This document shows, one piece after another, positions 26,724 through 40,913 of a stretch of 60,173 bases of DNA; position 1 is the stretch's first letter; the number at the start of each line of letters is the position of its first letter. The position numbers and the translations under genes are program-made. The notes beneath the pieces were generated by a model, which had not been told where the DNA came from, made no database searches, and worked only from the letters and a program-made list of their open reading frames with translations. Source of the stretch: an uncultured Alphaproteobacteria bacterium (GTDB lineage Bacteria > Pseudomonadota > Alphaproteobacteria > RS24); the NCBI GenBank assembly GCA_938091085.1, contig CALKOC010000015.1, positions 1-60,173 of the forward strand, given 5' to 3'.

Positions 26724-28604
26724 TTAATATAAACCAAAATACCAAGGTGCAAACAGCGAGTAGGTTATCCAAAGGATGAAAATTAAAGGAATGCCAGCTC
26801 GCATGAAATCTTTGAACTGATACCCGCCCGGCGTCATGACTAAAAGATTCGTTTGATAAGATATGGGGGTAGCGAATGAACAATTCGCGGCGAAGATAAC
26901 GGCAAATATAAATGGTTCAGGTGCCATTGATAGGCTAGATGCCAGCCCCAAGGCTATCGGTGCAAATAGAACCGCCGTAGCATTATTGCTTAAAATATTT
27001 GTTGTGATGGCGCAGAGTAGGAAAAACGCTGAAATCATTACAGCAGGGGGAGAGCCTTCAAAAACCTCAATGAAATTACTGGAAAGAAAAGTTACGCCAC
27101 CTGTAGACTCCATAGCACGGGACATGGCTAACGAAGCGCCAATGATTAAAAATATTCTGAGATCAATACTACGCGAGGCCTGCCTTATATTTAATGCACC
27201 CCCCAGAATCATACAAATCGAGCCGAGAATTGCGGCAACAACAATTGGTAAGATATTCAGTGCAGCAACCAATACGGTTAGCCCAAATATCGTTAATGCG
27301 CGTTTTGCATAGGCAAAATTCGGCAAGTTGGAGGCTGACCATTCGAGTAGTAAAACATCACGATTAGTACGCAGGCCCTGAATTTGCTTGGATGAGCCTA
27401 ACACCAATAGGACGTCTCCAGCTTCAAGACGAATATCTCTTAAATTTTGTCTCAACATTCGACTTCGCCGCTGAATGCCAAGTACCTTACACCCAGTTTC
27501 AAAATGGAAACCTGTCTGATAAATACTTCTCCCATTCATTCGTGAGCCAGGGGCGACGACGACTTCAGCAAGCGTCGGCTGGTCGATATTGCCAGGTTTC
27601 ACGCCTTCAGCATGCTCTTCTGCTAAAGATGAGAGAGGGTGGTCTAAATCGGAGAGTGCGTCAGTCAGCTCGGGTCTTGTGGCGGCCATAACGAGCGTGT
27701 CGCCAACATTTAGAGTGAAGTCTTCAAAGGGCGGCAGAAAGGTTTCGCCATATCTTTCCACCATGCGCAAAGTAAGGCCTGTAAGCTCTGGAAAAAAACC
27801 TGCTACTGGCTGAGCACCTACAAGTTTATCGCCAGCCTTTAGACGCATCTCTAAAATATATTGTTTGCCGGAGGTTTGTTTTTCCCTTTCCTCGTCATTT
27901 TTTCCGGAAACTGACTTGAGTAGATGGGGCATGACAAAAATGACATAAAGCGCCCCGACCCCCGCAAGCACTGCGCCAGGAACAGTAATAGAGAAAAAAT
28001 CGATTTGGATAACATCAGAGTTGTTTATGACACCTGCAACCAGAAGGTTTGTAGACGAGCCAATAAGCGTGGTCATACCCCCTAAAATGCATATGAAACT
28101 AAGGGACATCATAAGCCGCGGTGCAGCAATGCCGGCTTTTGTTGCAATTGTTGCCAAAATTGGAATGGTCATAAGAACAACTGGCGTGTTGTTTAAAAAT
28201 GCGCTTGTTATCATGGCTAAAATGAGAATTAACCCAACGGCTATGAGAGGTGATTTGTTAGCGAGATTACTTAATTTCTCGGTTATGCCCTCCAGTGCGC
28301 CTGACTGAAACAACCCTTGCCCCATAACCAGAAGAGCCATCACCGAAATGAGAGCCGGGTTACCAAATCCCGCAAGTAACTCAGTTGGGCCGAGTAAAAT
28401 ATTTGCATCCGGTCCACCAAGTAAATGCCATAAATGCGGTAGTTGGAAAATAACCAGCAGAATAATTAAGATGAGCAGGGAGGTTATTTCGAGCGAAATA
28501 CGCTCCATAGCATAGGATACCATGGCAAAGATTATGACGCCGAATGTCAGCCACATATATAAGCCGGTTCCCGCTAAATCATATCCCGAGATGATTTCTG
28601 ACAT
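26724..28604 (-). CDS. SLC13-family permease with two RCK_C (TrkA-C) domains
   Basis: Membrane protein of 626 residues. Two hydrophobic halves (about 15-230 and 435-626) flank a soluble centre with two TrkA-C-like domains (about 250-340 and 345-420, with GDTLVMAA and GDVLLVLGSS). This is the architecture of SAC1/YfbS-type anion permeases. The transporter signature regions NNTPVVLMTIPI and SNNATAVLFAPIALGLA are seen. A divalent anion such as sulfate or a dicarboxylate is likely; the sequence does not say which. It is divergent from the beta-hydroxyacid dehydrogenase gene (88 bases). Confidence 0.87.
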   Translation of the reverse strand: MSEIISGYDLAGTGLYMWLTFGVIIFAMVSYAMERISLEITSLLILIILLVIFQLPHLWHLLGGPDANILLGPTELLAGFGNPALISVMALLVMGQGLFQSGALEGITEKLSNLANKSPLIAVGLILILAMITSAFLNNTPVVLMTIPILATIATKAGIAAPRLMMSLSFICILGGMTTLIGSSTNLLVAGVINNSDVIQIDFFSITVPGAVLAGVGALYVIFVMPHLLKSVSGKNDEEREKQTSGKQYILEMRLKAGDKLVGAQPVAGFFPELTGLTLRMVERYGETFLPPFEDFTLNVGDTLVMAATRPELTDALSDLDHPLSSLAEEHAEGVKPGNIDQPTLAEVVVAPGSRMNGRSIYQTGFHFETGCKVLGIQRRSRMLRQNLRDIRLEAGDVLLVLGSSKQIQGLRTNRDVLLLEWSASNLPNFAYAKRALTIFGLTVLVAALNILPIVVAAILGSICMILGGALNIRQASRSIDLRIFLIIGASLAMSRAMESTGGVTFLSSNFIEVFEGSPPAVMISAFFLLCAITTNILSNNATAVLFAPIALGLASSLSMAPEPFIFAVIFAANCSFATPISYQTNLLVMTPGGYQFKDFMRAGIPLIFILWITYSLFAPWYFGLY

Positions 28605-28692
28605 TTATTATTTCTCTCTCAATATTTGCCCACGAGTGAATTGAAATCTCGTCAATTTTCCCATACAGCTATCATATGTAAGGGAGTGAGGC

Positions 28693-29568
28693 ATGAAAAC
28701 AGCTTTTATTGGATTAGGGGTAATGGGTGGACCCATGGCAAGCCACTTATCAAAGGCCGGCTATGAGGTCAATGTTTACAATCGTACGCGTGCGAAGGCT
28801 GAGCAATATGTTGCCGAATATGGAGGCGTGCTTTGTGAGACCCCCGCTATTGCTGCAACTGATGCTGATATTGTGTTCGCCTGTGTTGGTAATGATGACG
28901 ATGTGCGGGCTGTTACCTATGGTGAGGCGGGTGCTTTTAAAACCATGAAAAGCGGGTCGATATTTGTCGATCATACCACGACTTCTGCAGAACTTGCCGT
29001 CGAATGTGCCACCCACGCTAAAAATAAAGGTATTGAGTTTTTGGATGCGCCTGTTTCAGGGGGAGAGGCGGGAGCTGTCAACGGCGTGCTAACTATTATG
29101 ATTGGTGGTGCTATCGAAGCTTATAACACCATCGCCCCAGTGATTGATTGTTATGCAAAAATGCACAAGTTGATGGGGCCTTCCGGCGCGGGTCAGAAAA
29201 CTAAAATGGTTAATCAGATTGCAATAGCAGGCCTCGTTCAAGGTTTATCTGAGGCTATTAATTTTGCCCAGCATGCAGGGTTAAACCCAGAGGATGTCGT
29301 TGAGGTTATTTCAAAAGGGGCGGCGCAATCATGGCAAATGGAGAATAGATATAAGACTATGATTGCAGGAGAGTTCGATTTCGGATTCGCTGTTAATTGG
29401 ATGCGAAAAGACCTCACTATCTGTTTTGAAGAGGCGGACAGGAATGGTGCGGCGTTACCAGTCACGCGTCTCGTGGACGGATTCTATGAAGAAGTTCAAA
29501 CTCTTGGAGGACAACGTTGGGACACATCAAGTCTAATTGAGGTAGTTAGATCTAATTCCAAAAAATGA
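28693..29568 (+). CDS. 3-hydroxyisobutyrate dehydrogenase-family oxidoreductase
   Basis: NAD(P)-dependent beta-hydroxyacid dehydrogenase of 291 residues. The dinucleotide motif GLGVMGGPMA is at 7-16. The substrate-binding DAPVSGGEAGA is near 118-128. GPSGAGQKTKMVNQ carries the catalytic lysine (about 171). Members act on 3-hydroxyisobutyrate, tartronate semialdehyde, succinic semialdehyde and similar compounds. Valine catabolism would fit the other branched-chain genes in the window but is unproven. GGAG precedes the ATG. The next 117 bases before the subtilase are AT-rich and gene-free. Confidence 0.88.
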   Translation: MKTAFIGLGVMGGPMASHLSKAGYEVNVYNRTRAKAEQYVAEYGGVLCETPAIAATDADIVFACVGNDDDVRAVTYGEAGAFKTMKSGSIFVDHTTTSAELAVECATHAKNKGIEFLDAPVSGGEAGAVNGVLTIMIGGAIEAYNTIAPVIDCYAKMHKLMGPSGAGQKTKMVNQIAIAGLVQGLSEAINFAQHAGLNPEDVVEVISKGAAQSWQMENRYKTMIAGEFDFGFAVNWMRKDLTICFEEADRNGAALPVTRLVDGFYEEVQTLGGQRWDTSSLIEVVRSNSKK

Positions 29569-29685
29569 AATCCAAGTCAATAATTTAAATCAATTAATTT
29601 TACTGATATTAGCTCTATTTCAATTTCTGAGTTAATAAACAAAAACTTTTCCTAGTTACAATTTTTGTAGTTGGGGAGAGTTTTT

Positions 29686-33053
<3,368 letters not shown>

Positions 33054-33072
33054 TCAATAAGCTCTAATGGGA

Positions 33073-34245
33073 TTAAGCTGTTTCACTGAACAACTCACGC
33101 CCGATAAGCATCCGTCTGATTTCAGATGTACCTGCACCGATTTCCGCCAGCTTGGCGTCGCGCAAAAAACGTCCAACGGGATTATCATTAATATAACCAT
33201 TGCCTCCCATTAGTTGGATGGCATCAAGTGCGCATTGTGTAGCGTTTTCCGCAGCAAACAAAATAGCGGCGGCAGCGTCCTTACGCGTTGTTTCATCTCT
33301 GTCACAGGCTTGATTAACGGCATATATGTATGCACGTGTCGCACTTATTTTTGTATACATATCTGCGAGCTTGGCTTGAACCAACTGGAAAGTGCCAATG
33401 GGTTTACCAAATTGCTCTCTCTGATGCACATAGGGGATTACTGTGTCGATACAGGCCTGCATAATACCAAGTGGCCATGCGGCGAGAACAGCACGTTCAT
33501 AATCAAGCCCGCTCATCAGAACGCTGACCCCACCATTTAGGGGGCCCATAACGTTTTCTTCAGGCACTTCGCAATCTTCAAATACAAGTTCGCCAGTGTC
33601 CGAACCACGATGGCCTAGCTTGTCGAGTTTTTGTGCGCAAGAAAAGCCTGGGAAGTCTTTTTCAATTAGGAAAGTCGTGATGCCACGGGAACCTGCCTCT
33701 GGCTCGGTTTTGGCATAAACAACAAGAACATCTGCCGTTGGGCCATTGGTTATCCAGAATTTTGTGCCATTCAGGATATATTTATCGCCTTTTTTCTCAG
33801 CTTTGAGTTTCATGGATACGACATCGGAACCCGATCCGGCTTCGCTCATTGCCAAAGCACCGAGATGTTCGCCGGTCAATAATTTAGGCAGATATTTTTC
33901 CTTCTGCGCCTCACTAGCCCATCGGTTAATCTGGTTAACGCATAAATTTGCATGCGAGCCATATGATAAGCCTACTGAAGCCGATCCACGGCAAAGCTCT
34001 TCAACAATAATAGCTTGAGCCATGTAGCCTAGGTTTGAACCGCCATGATCTTCAGATACAGTAACGCCAAACAAGCCTAACTCGCCCATTAATGGCCATA
34101 AATCCCTTGGGAAAACATCAGTGCTGTCAATTTCAGCAGCACGCGGGGCAACTTTATCATCTACGAAGTTACGAACTGATGTACGTATCATTTCGACTTC
34201 TTCTCCAAGATTAAACTGAAGTGTTGGGTAAGTATTTGTAAGCAT
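33073..34245 (-). CDS. ivd: Acyl-CoA dehydrogenase, probably isovaleryl-CoA dehydrogenase
   Basis: FAD enzyme that introduces the 2,3 double bond in isovaleryl-CoA in leucine breakdown. It has the normal family length of 390 residues. The catalytic Glu250 sits in [12 protein letters not shown], the helix-G position characteristic of isovaleryl-CoA dehydrogenases rather than the C-terminal position of other family members; the C-terminal site reads [20 protein letters not shown] and WITNGP are standard FAD-contact motifs. The usual partner genes for leucine breakdown are not adjacent. A biotin carboxylase cluster lies about 16 kb away. Confidence 0.88.
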   Translation of the reverse strand: MLTNTYPTLQFNLGEEVEMIRTSVRNFVDDKVAPRAAEIDSTDVFPRDLWPLMGELGLFGVTVSEDHGGSNLGYMAQAIIVEELCRGSASVGLSYGSHANLCVNQINRWASEAQKEKYLPKLLTGEHLGALAMSEAGSGSDVVSMKLKAEKKGDKYILNGTKFWITNGPTADVLVVYAKTEPEAGSRGITTFLIEKDFPGFSCAQKLDKLGHRGSDTGELVFEDCEVPEENVMGPLNGGVSVLMSGLDYERAVLAAWPLGIMQACIDTVIPYVHQREQFGKPIGTFQLVQAKLADMYTKISATRAYIYAVNQACDRDETTRKDAAAAILFAAENATQCALDAIQLMGGNGYINDNPVGRFLRDAKLAEIGAGTSEIRRMLIGRELFSETA

Positions 34246-34328
34246 AATGTCCCCCGTCTTTTAGTTTTATATCAGTATAAAAATATAAATGTTAAATCAC
34301 GTATCGTTTTAGCTCTCGATAATATGCT

Positions 34329-35102
34329 CTAAAACAGCTTTGGGATAAAACGATTTGTCTGCGCCATATAGTCCTTATAACCGGGTCGGGTTTTTACAAG
34401 GCTTTTTTCCAGCAAATCTGCGCCTGATATTTTTACTATTAAAAATGTCATTAGAGCGGGTGCGAATATAACAAAAAGTGCCTTCAATGAAATTGTTACT
34501 GAGACGCACCAAATACCCCACCAGAACAATGCGTCACCAAAATAATTTGGATGCCGCGAGACAGACCATAGACCAATATTAAGAACTTTGCCTTTATTTT
34601 CAGGGTTTTTCCTAAAAGCATTCAGTTGTATGTCAGCAAATGTTTCAATCAGTAAGCCGGCAACAGATATAAATGCCGCAGGATATATCCATAGATTTGC
34701 TGAAACAGCAGGAACACTCAGGGCAATTTGAACCGGAAGGGCAATCACCCACATCAGTAAACCTTGGAGACCAAAAACGATATAAAGACTGCGCCACCAA
34801 AAACCCGGATTATTTCGTCGCATTGCTTGGTAACGGTGGTCTTCTTCAGGCTCTGCCGACCATCTTATAAACAGATGTAGCCCCAAACGAAGTGACCATA
34901 GGCTGACCAGTAGAGTTAAAATTGCCTGAGCTTCACCGCCGTCGTTTACAAAATATAAAGCAAGAGCAATTGCCCCAAAGCCAAATCCCCAAAAACTGTC
35001 GACAATACTAACATCTTTAAGAAACAGGGAAGCAATCCACACACCGCTCATCATGATAAAAATCACGCCTGCGGCAATTTTCAAACTTTCAAAATCCATC
35101 AT
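34329..35102 (-). CDS. DUF1295 / steroid-5-alpha-reductase-like membrane protein
   Basis: Membrane protein of 257 residues with about six hydrophobic segments. The conserved motif SVSRHPNYFGDALFWWGIW is diagnostic of DUF1295, which is related in fold to steroid 5-alpha reductases and isoprenylcysteine methyltransferases. The early FWGFGFGAIALALYF also fits. The enzymatic activity of bacterial members is not established. It is divergent from glyA. Confidence 0.85.
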   Translation of the reverse strand: MMDFESLKIAAGVIFIMMSGVWIASLFLKDVSIVDSFWGFGFGAIALALYFVNDGGEAQAILTLLVSLWSLRLGLHLFIRWSAEPEEDHRYQAMRRNNPGFWWRSLYIVFGLQGLLMWVIALPVQIALSVPAVSANLWIYPAAFISVAGLLIETFADIQLNAFRKNPENKGKVLNIGLWSVSRHPNYFGDALFWWGIWCVSVTISLKALFVIFAPALMTFLIVKISGADLLEKSLVKTRPGYKDYMAQTNRFIPKLF

Positions 35103-35257
35103 GAGGTATATATAGTTTTATGAAAGTCACTTGTAAAAATTTATATTAACTATCCGGCTTACTTTCCCCAAGCTGATAGCCACTAGTTTAAATTCACCGG
35201 TTAATGTGCTACACAGCCTTAACAAGTTTATTGCAAATAGTTTTGAGAAATATTCCC

Positions 35258-36562
35258 ATGTCTGCATCTGAAAATACCATACAAACACTTGAAAATCGTG
35301 ATTTTTTCAACCGTTCTCTGAGTGAAACCGACCCTGCACTCGCCAGGTCAATTGATCAAGAAATGTCTCGCCAGAAGAATCAGATTGAACTTATTGCGTC
35401 TGAAAACATTGTTTCCAAGGCTGTTCTTGAAGCTCAAGGCTCAATTATGACGAATAAATACGCCGAGGGTTATTCCGGTCGGCGTTATTATGGTGGATGT
35501 GAGTTTGTTGATGTTGCCGAAGATCTGGCGATTGAACGCGCGTGCAAACTTTACGACTGCGCTTACGCCAATGTTCAGCCAAATTCTGGCTCGCAGGCTA
35601 ATCAAGCTGTCATGCAGGCACTTATTAAACCAGGTGATACAATACTGGGTATGAGTTTGGCTGCTGGTGGTCACCTGACGCATGGCGCTGCGCCTAACCA
35701 GTCAGGTAAATGGTTTAATGCCGTGCAGTATGGTGTGAAAAGAGAAGACCATCTTATTGATTATGATGAGGTTGAAGCATTGGCTGCGGAGCATAAGCCG
35801 CAATTGATTATTGCTGGTGGTTCTGCTTATCCCCGGGTTATCGATTTTGCCCGTTTTCGTGAAATTGCTGACAAGCATGGTGCCTATCTATTGGTTGATA
35901 TGGCTCATATCTCCGGTCTGGTCGCAGGAGGTGCACATCCAAGCCCTATTCCGCATGCACATGCTGTTACGACTACAACGCATAAAACCTTGCGCGGGCC
36001 GAGGGGTGGTCTCATTCTGACAAATGACCTTGATCTGGGCAAAAAATTTAATTCCGCAATTTTTCCTGGCATTCAGGGCGGACCACTGATGCATGTAATC
36101 GCTGCGAAGGCTGTCGCTTTTGGCGAAGCTTTACAGCCGGATTTCAAACTTTATATCCAACAGGTCGTTAATAATGCACGTGCTTTAGCGGATACGTTAA
36201 AAGGGCACGGTTTTGATATTGTTTCTGGCGGAACGGACAATCACCTTGTTTTGGTTGATCTGCGTCCAAAGGGGCTAACTGGTAAAGTTGCAGAAATTGC
36301 CCTTGAGCGGGCTTCAATCACTTGCAACAAAAATGGGGTGCCGTTTGATCCGGAAAAGCCAATGATTACATCTGGCATTCGCCTTGGTACACCTGCAGCT
36401 ACGACCCGCGGTTTTGGGGTTAATGAATTCCAAAAAGTCGGTGATTTGATTGCGGAAGTGCTTGATGCAGTCGCGCAATCAGGTGCTGAGGAAGCCCCGG
36501 AGGCTGAAGCTAAAGTCAGAGCTGAAGTTACTGAGCTCTGCAGTAATTTTCCAATCTATTAA
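35258..36562 (+). CDS. glyA: Serine hydroxymethyltransferase
   Basis: PLP enzyme that interconverts serine and glycine while loading one-carbon units on tetrahydrofolate. I use the ATG at 35258 ([11 protein letters not shown]), giving 434 residues; an ATG at 35204 would add 18 residues unlike the family. The PLP lysine is in [41 protein letters not shown] and [13 protein letters not shown] are diagnostic. It heads the glyA-nrdR-rib gene order common in alphaproteobacteria. No glycine riboswitch is seen upstream. Confidence 0.96.
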   Translation: MSASENTIQTLENRDFFNRSLSETDPALARSIDQEMSRQKNQIELIASENIVSKAVLEAQGSIMTNKYAEGYSGRRYYGGCEFVDVAEDLAIERACKLYDCAYANVQPNSGSQANQAVMQALIKPGDTILGMSLAAGGHLTHGAAPNQSGKWFNAVQYGVKREDHLIDYDEVEALAAEHKPQLIIAGGSAYPRVIDFARFREIADKHGAYLLVDMAHISGLVAGGAHPSPIPHAHAVTTTTHKTLRGPRGGLILTNDLDLGKKFNSAIFPGIQGGPLMHVIAAKAVAFGEALQPDFKLYIQQVVNNARALADTLKGHGFDIVSGGTDNHLVLVDLRPKGLTGKVAEIALERASITCNKNGVPFDPEKPMITSGIRLGTPAATTRGFGVNEFQKVGDLIAEVLDAVAQSGAEEAPEAEAKVRAEVTELCSNFPIY

Positions 36563-36579
36563 TATCGGGAAATGTGCTG

Positions 36580-37047
36580 ATGCGCTGTCCTTACTGCAAT
36601 AATAATGAAACACAAGTTAAGGATAGCCGTCCCACCGAAGATAATGCTGTTATCCGTCGGCGGCGCCATTGCGCCGACTGTGGTGGGCGATTCACAACTT
36701 TTGAGCGTATCCAGCTAAGAGAACTGACGATTGTGAAAAATACAGGTCGTAAAGTTCCTTTTGATAGGGATAAGCTTATGCGCTCAGTGCAAATCGCTCT
36801 GCGTAAAAGGCCTGTTGAGCAGGAGCGCGTCGAGCGTATGGTAAGTGGGATTGTGCGCCGATTGGAAAATTTGGGTGAGGGAGAAATCCCTGCCAAAACA
36901 ATCGGGGAAATGGTTATGGAAGGTCTTTTTGCTCTTGATCAGGTTGCCTATGTCAGATTTGCATCTGTTTATCGTGACTTCAGAGAAGCCAAAGACTTTG
37001 AGGAGTTTCTCGGCGACATGCCTGTTGTTGAAGGGTTTGGAGATTAG
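36580..37047 (+). CDS. nrdR: Transcriptional repressor NrdR
   Basis: Nucleotide-sensing repressor of ribonucleotide reductase genes. I start at the ATG at 36580 with GGGA 9 bases upstream, giving 155 residues and the N-terminus MRCPYCNN; an in-frame GTG lies two codons earlier. The zinc ribbon is formed by CPYC and CADC, and the ATP-cone follows with [22 protein letters not shown]. It sits 17 bases behind glyA. The ribonucleotide reductase genes it should control are not in the window. Confidence 0.96.
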   Translation: MRCPYCNNNETQVKDSRPTEDNAVIRRRRHCADCGGRFTTFERIQLRELTIVKNTGRKVPFDRDKLMRSVQIALRKRPVEQERVERMVSGIVRRLENLGEGEIPAKTIGEMVMEGLFALDQVAYVRFASVYRDFREAKDFEEFLGDMPVVEGFGD

Positions 37048-37088
37048 TTCCTCCATCTGGTGCAAGCTTTTAACGCTAGGGCGGGCTG

Positions 37089-38195
37089 ATGACCGATAAG
37101 CCACCACTTACGCATTTAACAAAATCAGATAGAGATTTCATGTCGCTTGCTCTTCATCTTGGGCGTCGTGGGCTAGGTCGTGTTGCACCTAATCCGGCTG
37201 TCGGCTGTGTGATTACTCAGCAGGGAAAAATTATTGGCAGAGGTTGGACGCAACCCGGCGGCAGACCTCATGCGGAAACCGAGGCGCTATCGCAGGCTGG
37301 CCCTGAGGCTGAGGGCGCTAAGGTTTATGTAACTTTGGAGCCATGCGCGCATCAAGGGAAAACGGGGCCATGCGCAGAAGCCCTCATAAAAGCAGGAGTC
37401 TCTGAGGTGCATATTGCGCTGAAAGATCCTGATGTTCGGGTTGCGGGGCGAGGCATTGAAATGCTTGAGGCGGCAGGTGTTGGTGTCACGCTATATGATG
37501 ATGACATAAACATTCTTGCAACAGAGTTAAATACTGGCTTTTTGACTCTACAACATCTCAAACGCCCAATGGTGACGCTTAAAATTGCCACTGACCAAAA
37601 TGGTATGATGCGAACCCCGCCTGGCCATAGCCGCCAGCTTACCGGCACATATGCCCAGCGGCGTATGCATCTGATGCGCGCAGAACATGATGTTATCCTT
37701 GTTGGTCGTGGCACGCTGGAGGCTGACAATCCATCATTGAATTGTCGTTTGCCAGGTTTAGAGTCACAAAGCCCGGTTCCTGCAATTGCGACAAGCCAGA
37801 CAACAGTGCTTGATGATTATGTGCTGTCAGGTCACCCAGATTTGATGCTGCTTAATGATAAATCACCTCAGAATATGCTGGAGGCACTCGGTCAAAAGGG
37901 TTTTACGCGAGTTTTACTGGAGGGTGGGCCTAGGCTTGCTGAGGCTTTTTTGCATGATAACTGTGTCGATGAGATTGTGCATTTTCAGTCACCTTATGCC
38001 TTTGAGGACACTTCTTGGCCGCCCGAGCAAAGTGATTTGCAATTAATGGGTATTGAAAATATGTCGTCGCAAACGAAGTATTCATTATCACGGGTTGAAA
38101 TTTGGCCGACTGATATAGCTAATACTGTGGCTGTTAAAGAAGATGCAAAGGATAATGTATTTTTCTACTCCAGAGTAAAGCCGCATTTTGAGTAA
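37089..38195 (+). CDS. ribD: Bifunctional riboflavin deaminase/reductase RibD
   Basis: Deaminates and then reduces the pyrimidine intermediate of riboflavin synthesis. In the 368 residues, the N-terminal deaminase has GRPHAETEAL and the zinc cysteines in EPCAHQGKTGPCAEAL. The C-terminal reductase starts near residue 155 (KRPMVTLKIATDQNG) and has RVLLEGGPRLAEAFL. It is the first rib gene, 41 bases after nrdR. No FMN riboswitch is visible in the gap. Confidence 0.94.
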   Translation: MTDKPPLTHLTKSDRDFMSLALHLGRRGLGRVAPNPAVGCVITQQGKIIGRGWTQPGGRPHAETEALSQAGPEAEGAKVYVTLEPCAHQGKTGPCAEALIKAGVSEVHIALKDPDVRVAGRGIEMLEAAGVGVTLYDDDINILATELNTGFLTLQHLKRPMVTLKIATDQNGMMRTPPGHSRQLTGTYAQRRMHLMRAEHDVILVGRGTLEADNPSLNCRLPGLESQSPVPAIATSQTTVLDDYVLSGHPDLMLLNDKSPQNMLEALGQKGFTRVLLEGGPRLAEAFLHDNCVDEIVHFQSPYAFEDTSWPPEQSDLQLMGIENMSSQTKYSLSRVEIWPTDIANTVAVKEDAKDNVFFYSRVKPHFE

Positions 38196-38232
38196 AATGG
38201 TTTAAGTAGATTATCGAATTGGAAGGGCGCTT

Positions 38233-38832
38233 ATGTTTACCGGAATAATTTCAGATGTCGGTACAATCCTCGAAGTTACCCAAATGGGGGATACTCGATA
38301 TGTCATCGAAACATCCTATGACACACAAGGCATTGATATAGGTGCCTCGATAGCTTGTTCAGGCGTGTGCTTGACAGTGATTGAGAAGATGGAAACTCCT
38401 TCCCCACGATTTGCTGTGGAAGCTTCGGCAGAAACACTAAATGTAACCACCGCGAAGAAATGGGCGGTTGGAACAAAGCTTAATCTTGAACGTGCATTAA
38501 AAATGGGCGATGAACTTGGCGGGCATATTGTGTCTGGCCATGTAGACGGTATCGCCGAGATTAAATCAATTGAACCGGATGGTGACAGTCTGCGTTTCGT
38601 ATTTGCTGCACCGGAGGAGCTTGCCATGTTCATCGCCTCAAAAGGCTCCGTTACTTTGGATGGGACATCTTTGACAGTGAATGAAGTGCGTGGAAATAAT
38701 TTTGGCGTCAATATGATTCCTCATACCCAAGCGGTCACAACTTGGGGACAATCCAAATCTGGCGATTTAATCAATATTGAAATTGATGTGCTAGCCAGAT
38801 ATGTCGCCCGATTAAAAGAAGTAAACGATTAA
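38233..38832 (+). CDS. ribE: Riboflavin synthase (alpha subunit)
   Basis: Dismutates two 6,7-dimethyl-8-ribityllumazine molecules to riboflavin. In the 199 residues, the tandem lumazine-binding barrels each begin with a recognisable MFTGIISDVGTI / ELGGHIVSGHVDGIAEI pattern. CSGVCLTV and GTSLTVNEV mark the equivalent sites of the two halves. GGAAGGG lies before the ATG. It is between ribD and ribB in the operon. Confidence 0.95.
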   Translation: MFTGIISDVGTILEVTQMGDTRYVIETSYDTQGIDIGASIACSGVCLTVIEKMETPSPRFAVEASAETLNVTTAKKWAVGTKLNLERALKMGDELGGHIVSGHVDGIAEIKSIEPDGDSLRFVFAAPEELAMFIASKGSVTLDGTSLTVNEVRGNNFGVNMIPHTQAVTTWGQSKSGDLINIEIDVLARYVARLKEVND

Positions 38833-38878
38833 TCCGCAAATGGGTGTATGTTCACCCGCAAGCGAAAAGGAAAGTCAT

Positions 38879-40003
38879 ATGTCAGAATTTGGACAATATC
38901 TGTCTTCGACTGAAGAAATCATTGAAGATGTGCGTAATGGCAAGATGATTGTTCTCGTCGATGCTGAAGATCGTGAAAATGAAGGGGATCTGGTTGTGCC
39001 TGCTCAAATGGTCACGCCTGAGACGATTAATTTTATGGCAAAGTATGGGCGTGGGCTGATTTGTCTTGCCCTGACTGAAGAACGCTCAGTTCAGCTAGAT
39101 TTGTCGCTCATGTCCTCGCAGAACCAATCACGTCACCAGACAGCTTTTACTGTTTCAATAGAAGCGCGAGAAGGCATTTCTACTGGTATCTCAGCCCATG
39201 ACCGCGCTCATACGGTATCGGTTGCGATCGATCCCACGAAAAATGCCACAGACATAGTGTCACCGGGGCATGTATTTCCTCTCGTCTCGAAACCCGGTGG
39301 TGTGCTTGTGCGTGCCGGACATACTGAAGCGGCAGTTGATATAGCGCGTCTCGCCGGGCTTTATCCGGCTGGGGTGATTTGTGAAATTATGAATGATGAT
39401 GGCAGCATGGCGCGCTTACCGGACTTGGTTCAGTTCGCTCAACTTCATGGCCTTAAGCTTGGCACAATTTCCGATTTAATCGCTTATCGCCGTCGCCATG
39501 ATACGCTGGTGGAGCGTATTTTTGAAGAAGATGTCAAACTGTTGGGTGATATCGATTTTAAAGCGGTGGTTTTTAAAAATGTTATCGAAAATGAAGAGCA
39601 TATTGCGCTCATTAAAGGTGATATTTCGACAGATGAGCCTGTGCTGGTTCGGATGCATGCAGAAAACATCTTGCTTGATTTATTTGGTCAGAAAGTCGGA
39701 AACGCAGCAAATAGAGGGCGGGTTTTACAACGATCGCTTGAGTTAATCGCCGATGAAGAAAGAGGCGTTGTTGTCCTGATTAGAAACACTTCACCAACAC
39801 CTTTCTCGGATGCTATGCACCCGCCTGAAAATTCGAAAGAGCCGCTTCGCCTCAGGGAGTATGGTATCGGCGCGCAAATTCTCCTCAATTTAAATTTAAA
39901 GGAAATTGAGTTATTGTCCGATACACCCCGTATGATTGTAGGTCTTGAGGGGTATGATATTGAAGTTGTTGGACAGCGCGCTGTATTTGGGGAAAAGGAC
40001 TAA
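38879..40003 (+). CDS. ribB: 3,4-dihydroxy-2-butanone 4-phosphate synthase fused to a degenerate GTP cyclohydrolase II domain
   Basis: The N-terminal domain (about 1-205) makes dihydroxybutanone phosphate from ribulose 5-phosphate. It shows [37 protein letters not shown] and [15 protein letters not shown], all as expected. The C-terminal half (about 215-374) aligns with GTP cyclohydrolase II but reads [17 protein letters not shown] where the active enzyme has a three-cysteine zinc site (C-L-T-G-D-V-F-G...C-D-C). All three cysteines are absent, so this domain should not open GTP. I start at the ATG at 38879, which has AGGAAAG upstream, giving 374 residues. Confidence 0.92.
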   Translation: MSEFGQYLSSTEEIIEDVRNGKMIVLVDAEDRENEGDLVVPAQMVTPETINFMAKYGRGLICLALTEERSVQLDLSLMSSQNQSRHQTAFTVSIEAREGISTGISAHDRAHTVSVAIDPTKNATDIVSPGHVFPLVSKPGGVLVRAGHTEAAVDIARLAGLYPAGVICEIMNDDGSMARLPDLVQFAQLHGLKLGTISDLIAYRRRHDTLVERIFEEDVKLLGDIDFKAVVFKNVIENEEHIALIKGDISTDEPVLVRMHAENILLDLFGQKVGNAANRGRVLQRSLELIADEERGVVVLIRNTSPTPFSDAMHPPENSKEPLRLREYGIGAQILLNLNLKEIELLSDTPRMIVGLEGYDIEVVGQRAVFGEKD

Positions 40004-40005
40004 TT

Positions 40006-40443
40006 TTGACGAATAAGAAACTCCTTATTGTGGAAGCGCGGTTTTATGAGGCGCTTACTGATGCTCTTGTTGAAGGTGCGGTTGCTGAAATTGATGCCGC
40101 GGGACATGACTATGAACGCATCGCTGTTCCCGGTGTTCTGGAAATTCCTCCAGCTATAAGATTTGCGGTGGATACCGGAGATTATGATGCTTTCGTTGCA
40201 CTTGGTGTAGTGATTAGAGGTGAGACGACGCATTATGATACAGTCTGTGCGGAAAGTGCCAGAGGTTTGATGGATATTGGTATTCAACACCGCCTTGCCA
40301 TAGGTAATGGAATTCAAACAGTTGAAAATGAAGCGCAGGCATGGGCACGTTGTGATAAGAATGACAAAAATAAAGGCGGTGGTGCTGCTTTGGCTGCCCT
40401 TTCTCTAATGACCATTCGTGACAATTTTAAAGGTGACACATGA
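40006..40443 (+). CDS. ribH: 6,7-dimethyl-8-ribityllumazine synthase
   Basis: Condenses dihydroxybutanone phosphate with the pyrimidine intermediate to give lumazine. In the 145 residues, [45 protein letters not shown] and [16 protein letters not shown] are the family motifs, with the catalytic His in the ETTHYD region. The start is an unusual TTG at 40006, supported by AAGGA upstream and the absence of a better codon. Its stop overlaps the nusB start (ATGA). Confidence 0.93.
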   Translation: MTNKKLLIVEARFYEALTDALVEGAVAEIDAAGHDYERIAVPGVLEIPPAIRFAVDTGDYDAFVALGVVIRGETTHYDTVCAESARGLMDIGIQHRLAIGNGIQTVENEAQAWARCDKNDKNKGGGAALAALSLMTIRDNFKGDT

Positions 40444-40907
40444 GCGTCGCCGCAAGTGCGCATGGCGGAAGAGAAGCTGCACGTCTGATGGCTGTCCAAG
40501 CCCTCTATCAAATGGACGTTGCGAAGGCACCGCTTGAAAAAGTGATTGAGGAGTTCAATACCTATCGGCTCGCTTTTCCGGTTGAGACCGAAGATGGGAA
40601 TGTCACTTTTCCTGAAGCAGACAGAAATCATTTCGAGTCTCTTTTACGCGGCGTTATTGATGAACAACGTCAAATTGATAAAGCCATTAACGATTTGTTG
40701 CGTGAAGGTTGGGTGCTTAAGCGTTTGGATATCACATTACGGGCTATTATGCGGGCAGGGACTTTTGAATTGATGTTTTGTAAAGATATTCCGGCCAAAG
40801 TCTGTATCTCTGAATATACCTCAATGGCGAATGCCTATTTCAATGCGCCTGAGGCGGGGATGGCAAATGCTATATTTGAAAAAATTGCAAACGCTTCCAG
40901 ATCTTGA
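40440..40907 (+). CDS. nusB: Transcription antitermination factor NusB
   Basis: Binds boxA RNA with NusE for rRNA antitermination. The all-helical protein of 155 residues shows [17 protein letters not shown] at the N-terminus and the C-terminal [21 protein letters not shown]. The middle contains [12 protein letters not shown] and [16 protein letters not shown]. Translation is coupled to ribH through a 4-base overlap, and thiL follows after 6 bases. Confidence 0.95.
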   Translation: MSVAASAHGGREAARLMAVQALYQMDVAKAPLEKVIEEFNTYRLAFPVETEDGNVTFPEADRNHFESLLRGVIDEQRQIDKAINDLLREGWVLKRLDITLRAIMRAGTFELMFCKDIPAKVCISEYTSMANAYFNAPEAGMANAIFEKIANASRS

Positions 40908-40913
40908 AAAATC

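Noticed and set aside
35103-35257. Glycine riboswitch before glyA
   Set aside because: The conserved glycine aptamer core is not seen in this AT-rich gap.
37048-37088. FMN riboswitch before the rib genes
   Set aside because: The gap is 41 bases and lacks the conserved RFN element.
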